Position numbers and translations under genes: made by a program
Notes under the pieces: model-generated
Told to the model about the DNA's origin: nothing
Database searches by the model: none
The model's input: only the letters and a program-made list of their open reading frames with translations
Origin: Deltaproteobacteria bacterium HGW-Deltaproteobacteria-15
GTDB taxonomy: Bacteria; Desulfobacterota; DSM-4660; Desulfatiglandales; HGW-15
Direction of reading: 5' to 3'
DNA length: 64,000 nt
NCBI GenBank assembly: GCA_002840535.1
Contig: PHBH01000019.1
Span: 1-64,000, forward strand
Shown: positions 32,723 to 42,311 of the stretch, piece after piece
Numbering within the stretch: position 1 is the first letter of the stretch
How the letters are laid out: the number at the start of each line of letters is the position of its first letter

Positions 32723-35092
32723 CTAGGGCTTCGTCCTCTTCACCCTGAGTCTGTTAAGATTCGCGATCCTCTGCTCTTCGGAATCTCCGATATTCGACAG
32801 ATAAGGAACCATCGATTCTGAATATTGCTGAATGTAAAGAGCGTTCTCCTTGGGCCATTGCCCGTACTGCTCTCCGAAGGTTGCTCCCAAAGGAAAGAAA
32901 AGGTGCCGGGGGGAGTCATCCGTGATGATGCCCGGAAACTTCGCCAGCATCTTTTCCATTCCCCCTTTACCCATGGAGAAATGCGAGAGAAGGGTGAAAG
33001 GATCCTCAAGCCCGACCGGTTTCAGGATCTCCCCGGCCCCGGATATCCTCTGCACCATGCGACCGAAGTCCATCTTCTCCTGTCCGGTAAAGCCAAACAG
33101 AAGCGAGTGGGCATGGTCAATGATCCAGATCGAAGAGTTGGGGAACACACTCTGGAATGTCTTCACTATGGCCATGTACTGCTCCAGGTCCATGCCATGG
33201 AACGGCACCCACTGAGAGAAGATGCCGCCCGGTTCAAGCCTCCCCTTCAGCAACTCATAGAACTCCTTTGTGAAAAGGATCCAGCTGTCATATCCCCTTG
33301 GGTGGGTGGCATCCGCAACAATGACCTCGTATCGTTTGGGGCTCGTCAGGAGAAAATGCCTGGCGTCATTGATATGAAGCGACACCTTGCCATTCTTGAG
33401 GACATCCCCGTTTTCAGCAGAAAAAAACTCTGCGATCTCCGGCGCCTCCGCCACCAGTTCCACACAGTCAAGAGTGTCCACAAAACTGGCCATGGTTCCC
33501 GAGGTGATTCCAGCGCCGAAGGTGATTGCCAGTCCCTTGCTCGGCTTTTCGTGAAAGAGACAGGGCAGGGCGCCCATGAGCTTGAAGGTCTTCAGGCTTG
33601 TCCGATCGTTGCGCACCTGCGGGATGCCGTTCAGGAACAGGGTTCTTTCACCGTTGGGCCGATCCATGATGGTTGCTGTTGCCGCAACGCCCTCCTTGTA
33701 GAAAATCATGCGGCTCCCCGGCGCAAGAGCCGCGTACTTCTCTTTCAAGAGATCTTGCGGAGAAAGAAAAAGACCCGCCAGAAGGATCGCTGCAATCCCG
33801 GTAGAGAGACTTTTCCGGGGCAAACCTTCGAGAGAATACCAGACCAATGTCCCGCCGACGAGCCAGTTCATCACTGGAAGCAACAAGGAAGTTTTCTGCA
33901 GTCCCAGGAAGGGGATCAGGAAGAAACCGGCCGCCAGGCTTCCGACGACGCCCCCTAGCGTGTTGACGGCATACAGGGTTCCAATCTCAGCTGCCACCTT
34001 CGACTCCTTGCCGGCGCTCCGAATACACAATGCCAGCGGAAGGGCCATGCCCATCAGGATAGCAGGCAGGAGAACCATCAGGAATATCATCTGGCAGAGA
34101 AAGGCATAGTACTGCACTGTGCCATGTACCGACCTGATCTGGACAAAGAAGGGGAAGAAATACGCTATGAGCCCTATGCCTAGTTGGGAAAGGCCAAAAA
34201 CCAGGGTAGGGTTGCTGAGCCTTTTTGCGAAAGGTGCAAGAAGCAGGCTGCCGATGGCGATGCCGGACAGGAATACGGAAAGGATGACGGTAAAGGAGTA
34301 TACGGAATTGTCCACCATCAGGAGCAGAAGGCGTGTCCAGAGCACCTCGTAGCAAAGCCCGCAAAAACCGGACACACCGAGGCCGATCAGTACGACCTTA
34401 AAGACGGCGTCAGACCCCGTTTGCCGGGAACCAAGAGGAACGGGCTCTTTTTCCGCAAAGCTTCCAACGGATTGATCTCCCATTCTGTCGATGCAGAATG
34501 CGGCGGCTCCGACGCAAAAGTTGATTCCTGAAGCCAGAAGTGTGCTGCCGCCGTGGCCCAGTTCTCTCACAAGGATGAACCCGCTGAGGCCGGCGCCAAG
34601 CACCGCCCCGGCGGTATTGAGCCCGTACAGCAAAGCGGCATCTCTTCCGATCTTCTGCCGATTGCGAATCAGATGCCCGCTGATGACTGCAAATGTGCCT
34701 CCCATCAGAAAGGCAGGCGGCAGGATGAGCACGAAGCATAAGAAACCCCGCAGAATTGCGTGCGGATAAAATCCGAGGCTGAGATTGCCGGCGAGCCATA
34801 TTTCAATGGGCGTCGCACCGTTGATCAGCATGGGGAGGAGCAGTGCATAAATCCCCGTCGAGACTTCGAGCAGGCCGAAGAGAAAAAGAGGCCTCCTTTT
34901 CCAGTATAGAAAATGCTTACCCCAGAAGTAACTCCCGAGAGCCAGGCCTGCCATGAAGGAGCCGAGAATCAGGCTCGTTGCAAGGGTAGTATTCCCGAAG
35001 ACGAGCACCAGCATCCGGCTCCATACCACCTCGTAGACAAGGCTGCTGAAGCCGGAAAGAAAGAACAGGAAAAAGGGAAGTCTTTCTTTCAA
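32723..35092 (-). CDS. Fused membrane (MFS-like) / spermidine-synthase-like protein
   Basis: 789 residues: about 14 hydrophobic segments in the first 480 residues, in two similar halves (LSGFSSLVYEVVWSRMLVLVFGN and GVSGFCGLCYEVLWTRLLLLMVDN). A soluble SpeE-type Rossmann domain follows (LAITFGAGITSGTMAS, VELVAEAPEIAEF, INDARHFL, YEVIVADATHP). The final domain has lost parts of the polyamine site, as in most such fusions, and the substrate is unknown. Its TTG start overlaps the pilY1 stop (TTGA), so the two are translated together; this ties it to the pilus operon. Confidence 0.85.
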   Translation of the reverse strand: MKERLPFFLFFLSGFSSLVYEVVWSRMLVLVFGNTTLATSLILGSFMAGLALGSYFWGKHFLYWKRRPLFLFGLLEVSTGIYALLLPMLINGATPIEIWLAGNLSLGFYPHAILRGFLCFVLILPPAFLMGGTFAVISGHLIRNRQKIGRDAALLYGLNTAGAVLGAGLSGFILVRELGHGGSTLLASGINFCVGAAAFCIDRMGDQSVGSFAEKEPVPLGSRQTGSDAVFKVVLIGLGVSGFCGLCYEVLWTRLLLLMVDNSVYSFTVILSVFLSGIAIGSLLLAPFAKRLSNPTLVFGLSQLGIGLIAYFFPFFVQIRSVHGTVQYYAFLCQMIFLMVLLPAILMGMALPLALCIRSAGKESKVAAEIGTLYAVNTLGGVVGSLAAGFFLIPFLGLQKTSLLLPVMNWLVGGTLVWYSLEGLPRKSLSTGIAAILLAGLFLSPQDLLKEKYAALAPGSRMIFYKEGVAATATIMDRPNGERTLFLNGIPQVRNDRTSLKTFKLMGALPCLFHEKPSKGLAITFGAGITSGTMASFVDTLDCVELVAEAPEIAEFFSAENGDVLKNGKVSLHINDARHFLLTSPKRYEVIVADATHPRGYDSWILFTKEFYELLKGRLEPGGIFSQWVPFHGMDLEQYMAIVKTFQSVFPNSSIWIIDHAHSLLFGFTGQEKMDFGRMVQRISGAGEILKPVGLEDPFTLLSHFSMGKGGMEKMLAKFPGIITDDSPRHLFFPLGATFGEQYGQWPKENALYIQQYSESMVPYLSNIGDSEEQRIANLNRLRVKRTKP

Positions 35093-38000
35093 TCCTCTTC
35101 TTTCCAGGAAACCCTGCCGCTCTTGGTCAACCCAGGGTTGGCCTGCTGGAGCACCTCGATTGCACCTGTACTGGTCTGGACAAATATCTTGGAGCCCTCT
35201 TCTCTTCCCGTGTGAATATTCGGGGTGATGGAAAGCCCTTTCCCAAGTCCTGTTCTCCTCAGGACCTCTTTTTTGTTGGTGGTCAGGCTTGTCCTGGTTC
35301 CCAGCCCGATGATGGACTCGTTGTAAGCGGTTCCCGTTTCATAATATGTGGCATAGAGGTAGGTATTGCCTTCGAACTCACACGGGTCCAGGGACGGCAC
35401 GTAAGTCGTGAAGGTCAGGATATCCCCCAGCAGGGTGGCCTGGCCAAGATTCCTTTCCTTGTCTTCGGGGAAATCCAAGAACCACCCGGACCTGCCGTTG
35501 ATAGCCAGAAGCAGCTGCTCCCAGGAATTCACATCTGTGACATTGTCCACATCGGTTCCATCTTCATAGACAACGGCATTGCTTACGTTGAGAAGACCCG
35601 ATCTTGTAACCGTTCCCCAGGTCCAGTCAGCGCCCGATCTGGTTTCCTTGACACCATAAAAACTTTGCTGGTCCGTATTGTTTGCATCGGTGCGCTCATA
35701 GAATCGGCCTGTCCCAAAGTATATCCAGCGATTCCCGGCCGCATCCAGGGCGATGGACGGGGCCGAAGTAATGGGCTGTCCGTTGCCCACTATTGGGGAC
35801 AGGGTCGTATGCGAAAGGTCCATCAGAACGCTGTTCGAAAGCCAACCAGCGGGTGTGAGGTTGTCATTAATGACAATGCGTCGCATCTTTCCGCCCCAGG
35901 AACCCGAGTTCCCTTCGATAGTCCCGAAATAGACCGCGTCTGAATTGAAGTCCAGATCGTAGTCCACGGAGATCACATCCGAGACAAAGGCGTTGCTGTC
36001 CAGGGAAGCGTAGGTGGAAAGAGTGGGGTAGGTGTCGAATGCCCCGGAGTTGTTCAAGGTCTTCAGCTGACGGTTGGTGACCAGCTCGACCAGATCCACT
36101 ACAAAGAGCTTGGCGGGCTGAGAACTCGTGGCGTAGGTCAAAGGCTCTTTGGTGGCCTCCCCCGCAGAATCCGCCGGCCCAGAACCAAAGACGAGGTACC
36201 ACTTGTTTTCCGTGAAGGTAACGTTCCCGGCGCTTTCTATTCTGTTCCGCATGGGGATGGCCGTGGGATAACATGTGGTGTATCCCATGTTTGGAAAGGC
36301 AAGCTCGGCAATGACCACCGGCTGTGACTCGGGGTCGGTAATATCCAGGATGAAGAAGCCGGAGCGCATGGTGCGATCCGTTGCGGAGATATACGTGCCG
36401 CCGTCCGTCTTGTTCATGTCGGCCTGGATTTTTCCCCCGCCCAGTCGCATGCCCGCCACCAGGAGCGTCCCCCAGCCGTTCGGGTGTTTGGCATCGGCCG
36501 GGAAGACCTTGGCATCGAAGATCTTTGGCTTGGAATCGCAGAAATACATGTGGCTGTAGTTCGGATCCGTGAGCCAGTAGAGGTGGGGAAGAAGGTTATA
36601 GGGGACATAAGCCCAGATCTCTGCCCCCAATTCATGGGCAGAATATTCGGTCCCGTCTCCTTTCAGGATCTCATTCCCGCTCTCGTCTACCGGCTGGGTG
36701 ACAAATGCCTTGTTCTCTGCATCATAGAAGCCGCCGTTGAAGGCGTGGAACATGCCGTCGTTAGCACCGGTGTAGATTACGGACCTGCGATTCCTGTACA
36801 GGAGGTAGAAGTCGGAATAGGAGGAGTCCCTGTACACCAGGTCATAGTTCTCCGACGGTCTGCCGATGACCGTAGGCGTGGAATGAATGACATCCCCGAG
36901 CCTCCAGGTCTCGTCGGCGCCGTCGCTGTCATAGTCCGCCTGCCGGCTCCTGAAGGGAGGAATGATATAGCTGGGGGTGGTGGTGGAAATGTACTGGGGC
37001 TGGTCCGCTCCCCTGATGTAATTGATGACCCTTCTTGTCTGTCGCTGCAGAAAATCCGTGAACACCGTGCTCATTCCGCTGATAGCGGCCACGTAGCCCG
37101 GTTGGCTGAAGGGCGGGTAGGGCTGGATGTACGGGAAGATCTTGCCGCTGTCAACCAGATCAGCGGAAGAGGGCAGGTCTGCACCCGGCACAAATTCCTG
37201 TTGCTCGTTGGCAGTGGCAACCATGTTCTGATCCGCATCGGCAAAGGTAAAGATGTACCTCTTGCTGTCCGTTGACCCGTAATCTCTCTGAATCAGGATG
37301 TTTATATCATTGATTTCGTTCAGCCAGTTGCTTGAGTTCCAGAGATATTTGATCTCGCTGTGGTTCAGGCTGAGGTTGCTGTGCTGCAGGGTATCGACGC
37401 CTCCTGCAGTGCTTTTCCACAACTGCCCATCCGCATCCACATCCCGCCAGAGATCGATGAGCCCGAGATCGTTGAACTCCACGATGAGGTCCGTTGCAAG
37501 GTCGAGCCGCTTGTTGCTGTTTGTGTCCACCCGGATATTCCCATACGCGTCTACAAGGAAAGAATGCACCTCACCCACCCACTTCGCGTCGCCCTCGTAC
37601 TGCCCATAGAAAATGGACTGGTAGATGGCCCCTTCCCCGGACCGGGAATTGGAGATGACCGAAGCCGCTGTCCCGGAGGATACGCGGGAGAGTATGGCAG
37701 CAAAGGATTTGTTGAGCTGCTCTTCGAGTTTCAGCGGGTTGACCACGTAAAAGTAGGTATCGGGATCCCCGTTCTGGTCTTCATCCCACTCCTTCTGCTG
37801 GTCGGGCGCATTGGCCGTCCCTTCCAGTTCCTCGAATCCGCCGTATTTTGCCGCATACCAGAGCGGGTCTTTGAGGATGGTGGCGGCGGTGGTCGAACCG
37901 GGATAGAAGTAGCGGGTGGTCGAGACAGGCGGATGCGCGTCTGTCGGCAGTGCATGCGTGTCCTGTGACCATCCTGCAGTCCCGTACGGCGGCACGTTGG

Positions 38001-40854
38001 GATGCGTGTCGAGGAAGTAATCCGGATCGGTGTCCCAGCTTGTATCCTTATCCCTTATCTCGAGGTAGGTGCCGTCCTTGTTGGTCCCTGAGATAGTGAA
38101 ACCCATGTGCTGGATTATGGAGCCTGCCGCATACTCAGAACTCATGGAAACCTTCAACCTCGAGACACCGGAAATATCCGTTTCCACCTCGCACGTGTAT
38201 TTCGCTATGGCGTCCATGTCGTGGTCTGCGCCCTGCTCCACGTCCTCAAAGTTGATCCTGAAGACTTTTCTGTTCTCTGAAAGCTCCTCAACGTAGAAAT
38301 CCACAATGGAGTTCGTAGGCTGAAATGCGCCCCTTGTAGAGGAAATGCCGTATCCGCCTACGGACTTGGCAAAGGGAACCAGGGTAATGGTCTGGCCTCC
38401 TATCGGAATTTCGATCCTGGGAAGAGGGGAAGCAAGCGCCACTACGTAGGTGTTCACGTTCTGAACGTCGGTCACCCCGCTGATGTCGTTCTCGTGCCCA
38501 TAGTAGGCCACACTCGCCGAATAGAAGCTTCCCTGCTTTGTGGGCTCCTCAGGGCATAGACCCCTCACATCGCCGAAGCCGGTCATGGACTTGGGCGCGC
38601 AGGATCCGTCATAATCCGTCCCCACCTGGGCTATGAAGTGCGGGGTTACCGAGGACTCTCCTTCGATGGCGAAGATTTCATTAGCCAGGGCATTCACATC
38701 CAAGGGGACCGCGCCTGTCCCGGGTGCCGTCCACGTTCCCAAACCAGTGCCGAAGTTACTGTCCACCCCGGGCAGCTGATCCGAATCATAAGATGGAAAA
38801 ACATCGCTGATCACCAGCATAAAAGGCTTGGCGCAATAGGAGAAACCGCCGGTGCCCGAGTATGGGTCGATCCAAGTAGGCTTGGGCAGATCCAGTCCGT
38901 CGTCTGTCGTGTCACTGTAAGTAAAACTGCTCGTAGGGGTCCCGGCCCCGGAAAAGTACCGCAGGGTCTCGTACATCATCTCCCCCACCGGGTTTGCCCA
39001 GTTGCGGCACTCTCCCTCCTCGATAGGGCCGTCCGCGATCCAGCCGCAGTTGGACGCATAGGAATAGCTGCCGTAGTCAAAGTTGCTGATCCGAAGGGTG
39101 TTGATGGTGTGCACGATTCCCTTGGTAGCGGTGTTGTACTGGCCGGTATTGAGGTTCAGCTCGTTTTTGAAGCTGCTGATGTTTTTCCTCAGAACGCCTC
39201 CGGACGTGTTCTTGCGATAGGATCCGGTGAGCAGCCCGAAATACATGGCATCGGACTCTCCATGGGTCTGGAGAAGACCTGTTGGCTTGTACTGCCCATC
39301 GGGGTACCGCTTGCAGTTGCTCTCGAGCAGGCTGTTGCCGGAAGGGTCATTATTCGGATCGCAGACCTTGACCCGGACCGTGTAGTCGGTAAGCGCAGGA
39401 GCGGATATCTCGCATTTATAGGTTTTCTGGGTAAGGACCACGCCGCTCACGTTGAATGCACTGGCAGGCACAACCTGCCAGACATTGCCGCTGTCCGGTC
39501 CCTTCCAGTGGAGCGTGTAACTATCGTTACCACTGTTTTCCTGGTGTCGAAACTCGATGTCGTACGTTCTCCCGGCGACAAGCTTGATTTTTCCTCTGTA
39601 CTTGGCGGCGCCACTGGAATAGGTGGGCCAGCTGTCTCCGATCGTACCATCTGCACTGTGGCCGCCGTACCATGCAGAGGCTATAACCCTGCTGTTTGCC
39701 GAGAGTTCGTGGACGTCGCTGGTTGAATAATCTTTTTGCCAGCTGCCGGATACTCTTGTTCGCAGAGTCCCGCTGATGATGAACTCAACCGCGTCGTCGC
39801 CATTTGCTATGAAATAATAGGTTCCGGTTGTATTGACCTTGAGGGACCCATTGAAAACGGTAAGGTAGTTTTCCTGTTCCGCAGCACTTTGGTCATAGCT
39901 TCCAAAGGGCCAGTAATCGTCTCCCCATGGGTTACCCGCCCCTTCTATTCGCCAGGTTGAGACACCACTCGTTATGGGGACATACCCAATGCCCCCGGTT
40001 ACAGCCACGTTCTCCGGGTATTGGGTGGTCTCATTGGCATACGTGCTGACCAGGGTATCGAACTGGCTATGGTTATCTGGGCTGTCGTTGTAGGCTCCGC
40101 CAGTCCCTGTGGCTACGGTTGAGTTGTCTGCTACGGGCCGTTCCTTGGATACCCATTCCCATATCCGTTTGGCCTGGTGGGTCGCAACCCGCAAGACAGG
40201 GGCGCCTGTGTTTGAGAGGGTGGTCGAGGCGAAAAGGTGTCTCGTTCCGCTCATTGGTTCGGGAAGCGGGGCGACCGACGCAATGCTTACTCCTGACGTG
40301 TATTCGTCGTACTCCTTGCCCCAGGTGTGGGCATCCTGGGGGATAAAGACCCTTTCCAGGACCACGCTGGAACTCGTCGTTTCGGTGCCGTCGTAAGAGC
40401 GCTTGCCGCCGTACAGGACCTTTCTCGTGGTGTCCATCCTGCTCATAGTGAGGTAGTTCAGGTAATTGCCGCTCCATTCGCCCATGGCAATGTTAGAGCC
40501 GCCGTTGTTGCACGTCTTGTCCGTCGTCTTGCGGACGGGATTGAAGGTGCTCGAGCTGTACGTGTAACACTTGTAGGAATCGAAATAACCGTAGTAGTCG
40601 ATTCCGGGATCGTATCGGATATCCAGTGTCCCGTCCTGATTGATGTCCGAGGCGTCGTTATAAGCTTCATAATAGAGCTTGTGGTCCCGCCCCATGACCA
40701 GCATGACGAGCGGCGCGACCCCCGCCGTGAGAAAGGGCGGGACCGCCTCGTAGTCGCCCGCGGTATTGATTGCGTGGGCGCGCGGCACATTCATTCCAGA
40801 GAAAAAGCTGCAAACAGAAACCAAGAGAACGGCAATGAGAGTTTTTTCACGCAT
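35089..40854 (-). CDS. pilY1: Giant PilY1-type type IV pilus tip adhesin with a PA14-like domain
   Basis: 1921 residues with a signal peptide (to about 28). Early repeats carry a calcium-loop-like NDASDINQDGTLDIRYD. Residues about 325-470 resemble a PA14 carbohydrate-binding domain (FNGSLKVNTTGTYYFIANGDDAVEFII, GRTYDIEFRHQE). Residues about 1270-1800 are the PilC/PilY1 beta-propeller, with DYDSDGADETWRLGDVIHSTP and YTGANDGMFHAFNGG. Ordinary PilY1 proteins have about 1000-1300 residues, so this one is long. PilY1 sits at the pilus tip, counteracts retraction and mediates adhesion. It follows the minor pilin genes, the normal order. Confidence 0.9.
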   Translation of the reverse strand: MREKTLIAVLLVSVCSFFSGMNVPRAHAINTAGDYEAVPPFLTAGVAPLVMLVMGRDHKLYYEAYNDASDINQDGTLDIRYDPGIDYYGYFDSYKCYTYSSSTFNPVRKTTDKTCNNGGSNIAMGEWSGNYLNYLTMSRMDTTRKVLYGGKRSYDGTETTSSSVVLERVFIPQDAHTWGKEYDEYTSGVSIASVAPLPEPMSGTRHLFASTTLSNTGAPVLRVATHQAKRIWEWVSKERPVADNSTVATGTGGAYNDSPDNHSQFDTLVSTYANETTQYPENVAVTGGIGYVPITSGVSTWRIEGAGNPWGDDYWPFGSYDQSAAEQENYLTVFNGSLKVNTTGTYYFIANGDDAVEFIISGTLRTRVSGSWQKDYSTSDVHELSANSRVIASAWYGGHSADGTIGDSWPTYSSGAAKYRGKIKLVAGRTYDIEFRHQENSGNDSYTLHWKGPDSGNVWQVVPASAFNVSGVVLTQKTYKCEISAPALTDYTVRVKVCDPNNDPSGNSLLESNCKRYPDGQYKPTGLLQTHGESDAMYFGLLTGSYRKNTSGGVLRKNISSFKNELNLNTGQYNTATKGIVHTINTLRISNFDYGSYSYASNCGWIADGPIEEGECRNWANPVGEMMYETLRYFSGAGTPTSSFTYSDTTDDGLDLPKPTWIDPYSGTGGFSYCAKPFMLVISDVFPSYDSDQLPGVDSNFGTGLGTWTAPGTGAVPLDVNALANEIFAIEGESSVTPHFIAQVGTDYDGSCAPKSMTGFGDVRGLCPEEPTKQGSFYSASVAYYGHENDISGVTDVQNVNTYVVALASPLPRIEIPIGGQTITLVPFAKSVGGYGISSTRGAFQPTNSIVDFYVEELSENRKVFRINFEDVEQGADHDMDAIAKYTCEVETDISGVSRLKVSMSSEYAAGSIIQHMGFTISGTNKDGTYLEIRDKDTSWDTDPDYFLDTHPNVPPYGTAGWSQDTHALPTDAHPPVSTTRYFYPGSTTAATILKDPLWYAAKYGGFEELEGTANAPDQQKEWDEDQNGDPDTYFYVVNPLKLEEQLNKSFAAILSRVSSGTAASVISNSRSGEGAIYQSIFYGQYEGDAKWVGEVHSFLVDAYGNIRVDTNSNKRLDLATDLIVEFNDLGLIDLWRDVDADGQLWKSTAGGVDTLQHSNLSLNHSEIKYLWNSSNWLNEINDINILIQRDYGSTDSKRYIFTFADADQNMVATANEQQEFVPGADLPSSADLVDSGKIFPYIQPYPPFSQPGYVAAISGMSTVFTDFLQRQTRRVINYIRGADQPQYISTTTPSYIIPPFRSRQADYDSDGADETWRLGDVIHSTPTVIGRPSENYDLVYRDSSYSDFYLLYRNRRSVIYTGANDGMFHAFNGGFYDAENKAFVTQPVDESGNEILKGDGTEYSAHELGAEIWAYVPYNLLPHLYWLTDPNYSHMYFCDSKPKIFDAKVFPADAKHPNGWGTLLVAGMRLGGGKIQADMNKTDGGTYISATDRTMRSGFFILDITDPESQPVVIAELAFPNMGYTTCYPTAIPMRNRIESAGNVTFTENKWYLVFGSGPADSAGEATKEPLTYATSSQPAKLFVVDLVELVTNRQLKTLNNSGAFDTYPTLSTYASLDSNAFVSDVISVDYDLDFNSDAVYFGTIEGNSGSWGGKMRRIVINDNLTPAGWLSNSVLMDLSHTTLSPIVGNGQPITSAPSIALDAAGNRWIYFGTGRFYERTDANNTDQQSFYGVKETRSGADWTWGTVTRSGLLNVSNAVVYEDGTDVDNVTDVNSWEQLLLAINGRSGWFLDFPEDKERNLGQATLLGDILTFTTYVPSLDPCEFEGNTYLYATYYETGTAYNESIIGLGTRTSLTTNKKEVLRRTGLGKGLSITPNIHTGREEGSKIFVQTSTGAIEVLQQANPGLTKSGRVSWKEED

Positions 40855-40864
40855 TTTCAGGCTC

Positions 40865-41188
40865 CTACTGAAGGATCAAGACCTGGTAACACCGATTGTC
40901 TTCCGCCTTGATCGTGACTCGTTGACCTATCCTGATGTAGCCAAAGTCCACCGGTTTTTCTATGTACGCACCCGGCCTGGTCTGGATTCTCCAGTCTATT
41001 CTGCAGTCCTTCATGAGCAGGTAGATCTTTTTGTCATCCAGTTGGATGTGATGAATCCGCCCGGTGCTCTGCTTGTCCGTCACCTCGCCTTCGACCCAGA
41101 CCGCCTGGGCAAAGACTGGGCAGGATACGGTAAAAAGAAAGACTGTCGCAAGAAATCCCGCGAGTATCGTTAAGCGTGCTTTTTTCAT
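40865..41188 (-). CDS. Small exported protein in the pilus cluster
   Basis: 107 residues: a signal peptide (MKKARLTILAGFLATVFLFTVSCPVFA) and a short beta-rich domain (VWVEGEVTDKQSTGRIHHIQLDDKKIYLL...). The single Cys pair (DCRIDW...NRCYQVL) could form a disulfide. It is 10 bp upstream of pilY1 on the same strand. I do not recognise a family; the position resembles that of PilY2 or other small periplasmic partners in minor pilin operons, but similarity to PilY2 is not demonstrated. Confidence 0.7.
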   Translation of the reverse strand: MKKARLTILAGFLATVFLFTVSCPVFAQAVWVEGEVTDKQSTGRIHHIQLDDKKIYLLMKDCRIDWRIQTRPGAYIEKPVDFGYIRIGQRVTIKAEDNRCYQVLILQ

Positions 41189-41285
41189 CTTCTCCCCCGC
41201 GTATCGATTTGCTCGTTATCCTTCACTGTTCGCATGGTCGATTCTCTCTTCCCATGCCGTACATTCACTCGCGCATCTTTGATTC

Positions 41286-42137
41286 TCATTCTGACCTATC
41301 CCGTTTTGCTCTTCCGCCTTGCGCCATCGACCTTCCAACTTCCGAATGCCTGTCGATCCACCCCAGAAGCGCCTCCCGGGATAGCGTGCCCTCCACGAGC
41401 GTTCCGTCCATGAGCATGATGGTCGGGGTGGCGTGAATACCCAGTTTGTCCGCAATATCTACTGTCCGTGCTACCTGCGGCACAGATTTGTCCGGTTTTG
41501 GAATGGTGCTCCCTGCCAGGCTTTTCTCCAGGAGCTCCAGTGACCTCCCAGACACGATGGTTTCCGACCTCCAGTAGCTTTCATCCGCGGCTGATTCCGG
41601 AAGCATCTTGATGTAAAAGCCTATGTCCTTTCTTTGTACCGCGACCTGCTTGATAGTCTGAAGCATCTCGTTGCAGGGGCTGCATACCGGGCTCAGAAAC
41701 ACCACGATCCGCTTCCCCGCCCCGGCATTTCCAACAGGGATTGCATCCTCCACAGGTACTTGAGAGGGGTCCGCCTTGGGCATGCCCATGGAAAGCAGGC
41801 TCTCCTCCGTGATGTTTCGCATCCCATCGAGCGTTATAATGGGCCCGCCGAGAAAGTACTTCCTGGATGAATCGATGTAGAGGATGGTCTTGCCTGCATC
41901 GGTCTCCAGGATTACCTCCCAGAGCCCTGAAATCGGACTCAAGGCGATTCGGGAAACGACAAAGCTCCTTTTCTTGAATACCGGCGCCAGGAGGGACGAC
42001 ACTTCCTCCTCACTGGGGATAAGCACCACGGCAGGTTTTTCCGCGGCCCATGCCGCACCCGCAAGAATCGCCGGCAGGAGGAAAAGCATACCCGCTATAG
42101 CCCTGAGGTTTCCTGATTTGAACTTGGACGAAGCCAT
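41286..42137 (-). CDS. DsbC/DsbG-like periplasmic thiol-disulfide protein
   Basis: 283 residues: a signal peptide, an N-terminal region of about 80 residues resembling the DsbC dimerisation domain (ALSPISGLWEVILETDAGKTILYID, KYFLGG), and a thioredoxin-fold domain with the active site CSPC (VVFLSPVCSPCNEM) and cis-proline TPT (GIHATPTIMLMDG). DsbC family members isomerise or reduce disulfides in exported proteins. Placed between pilX and pilY1, it could serve PilY1 or the minor pilins. CSPC differs from the DsbC CGYC. Confidence 0.82.
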   Translation of the reverse strand: MASSKFKSGNLRAIAGMLFLLPAILAGAAWAAEKPAVVLIPSEEEVSSLLAPVFKKRSFVVSRIALSPISGLWEVILETDAGKTILYIDSSRKYFLGGPIITLDGMRNITEESLLSMGMPKADPSQVPVEDAIPVGNAGAGKRIVVFLSPVCSPCNEMLQTIKQVAVQRKDIGFYIKMLPESAADESYWRSETIVSGRSLELLEKSLAGSTIPKPDKSVPQVARTVDIADKLGIHATPTIMLMDGTLVEGTLSREALLGWIDRHSEVGRSMAQGGRAKRDRSE

Positions 42138-42311
42138 TCTCGAAAGATCCCCTTCAGCCGCTCTCCGGATTTGTTATTGTCGCAGCTACGCTTGGCAGGT
42201 TCCTGAAAAAGCCCCTGACTCGCGGGTTGCTCAAGAATGCCCACCTGCAAGACAACGACGCTCGCAGATCCCGCGCCCCTGCAGGGAGATGACCGTTTCT
42301 TCATCAAACTG

